A DNA stretch of 64,000 bases, taken from assembly GCA_039566865.1 (NCBI GenBank), contig CM076959.1, forward strand, positions 1,533,501 through 1,597,500. Direction: 5' to 3'. This DNA comes from Aurelia coerulea (lineage: Eukaryota; Cnidaria; Scyphozoa; Semaeostomeae; Ulmaridae). Of this stretch, positions 62,446 through 64,000 are shown in pieces (position 1 is the first letter of the stretch; each line of letters opens with the position of its first letter). A program made the position numbers and the translations under genes. Under the pieces are notes generated by a model. It saw nothing but the letters and a program-made list of their open reading frames with translations. It had not been told where the DNA came from and made no database searches.

Positions 62446-64000
62446 GTGAATTTCTAAAAGTCAGTCGTTTGAGCTGATTTTTGCGCTGCAGGGTAATTCG
62501 ATAGTGTAGATCACGAAACTGAAGGAAAAAAACAGTTATTTGTTAGGGTTCTGGATTTGTGACGTCATATTATACCCATTTTCACAATTCCTTGATAGCA
62601 TGGGTGAAATCTACGTCTTAATTGATTTGCGCTGCGCAGCAGCAGCAAATCTTTAAAATAGGCTCGTAGGCTCGATGAACGAACGTTGACATGGCGCGCA
62701 TAACTAAACATACAGTGAACATTTCATGGTTTCAGCCAATGACATTCCTAGAAAACAGACGCATGTTTACTGCGTTCAGGATTGACGTCATTGGAAGTTG
62801 TCATCCATTGTTGTCCACATACGTCACAAAATTTTAAGCGCGCGCAGGAGGAAGTGATCAGGAAGTGACAAGTCCATTCATTGGATGTTTTTGATTGATT
62901 AAAATTGGCATGCCTGCAGAGGTTTTTGGCATCAAATTTGGAGACCAGAGAAAGATCAGGGCAGTTGGGTTGTGTTGTGAGACGCGTAGGTTGTGGAAGT
63001 TTCCCAGTCAATGAGCAACGACAGAGCAAGTGTCCGAAGTAAGTCCCGTTTTGGCGCTAATGCAGTTTCGCACACTGTTGCTATACTGAGCCTAACTAAA
63101 CCCTACCAAAATCCTATAGTGTGCGATACTGCAATTGCCCCGTTTAAAGTTACTTTGTGTATGATTAGGCCTATTTATCGTTTCTAATGTTTCTTAGAAT
63201 CATAAAATTTGATGTCATGGAGTCGACCTCTATGTATTTACTGCTGCATTCACGTTAGGCTTCAGAACACACTTTACCTTCGACGACAAGTAAGGGTGCC
63301 TGTTCACCGAACATTTTCATTTCTTGATGTTCCGGTTGTCAAATATTTTGCAGTAACCTGTATGTACTTTCCAATTTTCTTAAGTTTTTTGGAGAATGAC
63401 GGTGCTTAATTTTAACATATTTACAGGTTGTGTGTGTTAGAAGTCGTTGGAAAAATCTGCAAAAAAAACCCTGAAAATCCTAGTGTTTAAAAAATCTCTT
63501 ACGCTTTTCTGGAAGAATGATACTCCCATCGCTTTGCTTTCCTCAAATTTTAGACCCAAAAAAGGAACCTGACCACCCCTATCCTAGACATACCACAGTA
63601 CCCTGGACAGGTAAAAAACTTGCAGACGTGCAAGCAAGCATTCTTCGAGGTAATCTGTGTGCTCTACACAAATCATGCGCATTCATTATCATTCCTGCAC
63701 AGTTTGCAACAAAACTTCATTTGTAACAATACATATGACATAATCTTCACCCTTGCGTCTATCCTCAAAATACTGTCGCAGTTCACAGCGCAAATCTTCA
63801 GATAGCAATATCTCTTGTTCAATTTTAAGAGAACAGTGGGCTTTCCAATTAGTTACAAATTTGAATTTCATCATTCTAGACAATGAGCACAATTAGAATT
63901 ATATTTGTACTTGTTATTGGCCCCTAAGGAGCAATTAAAGGTGCAATCAAATGCCTGGATTAGAACTGTATTGATACATGAATAGGGACACTTTATGAAT
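62401..64000. mobile_element. Rep element copy B, left part (runs off the window)
   Basis: Near-perfect repeat of 56,722-58,321 with the same TIR, promoter-like block (TGACGTCA at 62,783) and possible first exon (ATG at 63,011). The window ends about 210 bp before the position where a second Rep ATG would be expected (64,209). Confidence 0.8.

Noticed and set aside
56722..64000. LTR retrotransposon with 1.6-kb LTRs
   Set aside because: The repeats do not begin TG or end CA, no gag or reverse transcriptase lies between them, and the enclosed genes are Rep and a DDE transposase. The repeat also continues past the window edge.

Overview
The window looks like repeat-rich nuclear DNA of an animal, most likely an anthozoan cnidarian (sea anemone or coral relative). 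The evidence is AT-rich DNA with spliceosomal splice sites, a split galaxin-like gene, animal-type LINE and Penelope-like retroelements, a tRNA-derived SINE, and dense families of cut-and-paste DNA transposons and MITEs. No prokaryotic gene organisation is present. Most short open frames here are chance frames or decayed transposon pieces.

Region by region. (1) About 2.0-22.4 kb (+ strand) and 46.9-55.9 kb (- strand) are two colinear arms of one very large inverted segmental duplication. Each arm carries a three-exon, signal-peptide-bearing galaxin-like gene with matching splice phases. The two genes point towards each other. The arms differ mainly by transposon insertions, so one arm often shows the empty target site of an insertion in the other. 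This supports exact ends and target-site duplications (TSDs) for hAT, piggyBac-like (TTAA), Tc1/mariner-like (TA) and other elements. (2) The left arm is also loaded with LINE fragments (5.4, 10-11.8, 13.7-16.7 and 17.65 kb), a SINE, and a decayed piece related to the flank of the Rep element (16.75-17.65 kb). (3) The centre, 22.3-47 kb, holds Penelope-like element copies in opposite orientations, a CR1-like LINE with an esterase-type ORF1, Mutator-like foldback elements with 9-bp TSDs, hAT MITEs with 8-bp TSDs, a 1.46-kb tandem duplication and several minisatellites. Two or three weak exon candidates lie at 27.9-32.9 kb. (4) 51.8-52.85 kb is a homogeneous 32-bp satellite array inside an intron of the right-arm gene.

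(5) The most unusual part is 56.72-64.0 kb. A roughly 5.45-kb unit with about 40-bp imperfect terminal inverted repeats carries two intact, convergent genes. One is a 466-aa Rep/NS1-like protein (HUH endonuclease plus superfamily 3 helicase). The other is a 371-aa DD34E Tc1/IS630-type transposase. The first 1.6 kb of the unit is repeated almost without change 5,679 bp downstream, up to the window edge, so a second copy probably follows. Between the two genes lie inverted, tandem TGTCAATCG repeats that could be binding sites or an origin. A replication-initiator gene and a DDE transposase in one TIR-bounded unit is my best candidate for an undescribed mobile system, although nesting of two elements is not excluded.

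All assignments come from reading the sequence by eye. No alignments, searches or gene-prediction programs were run.
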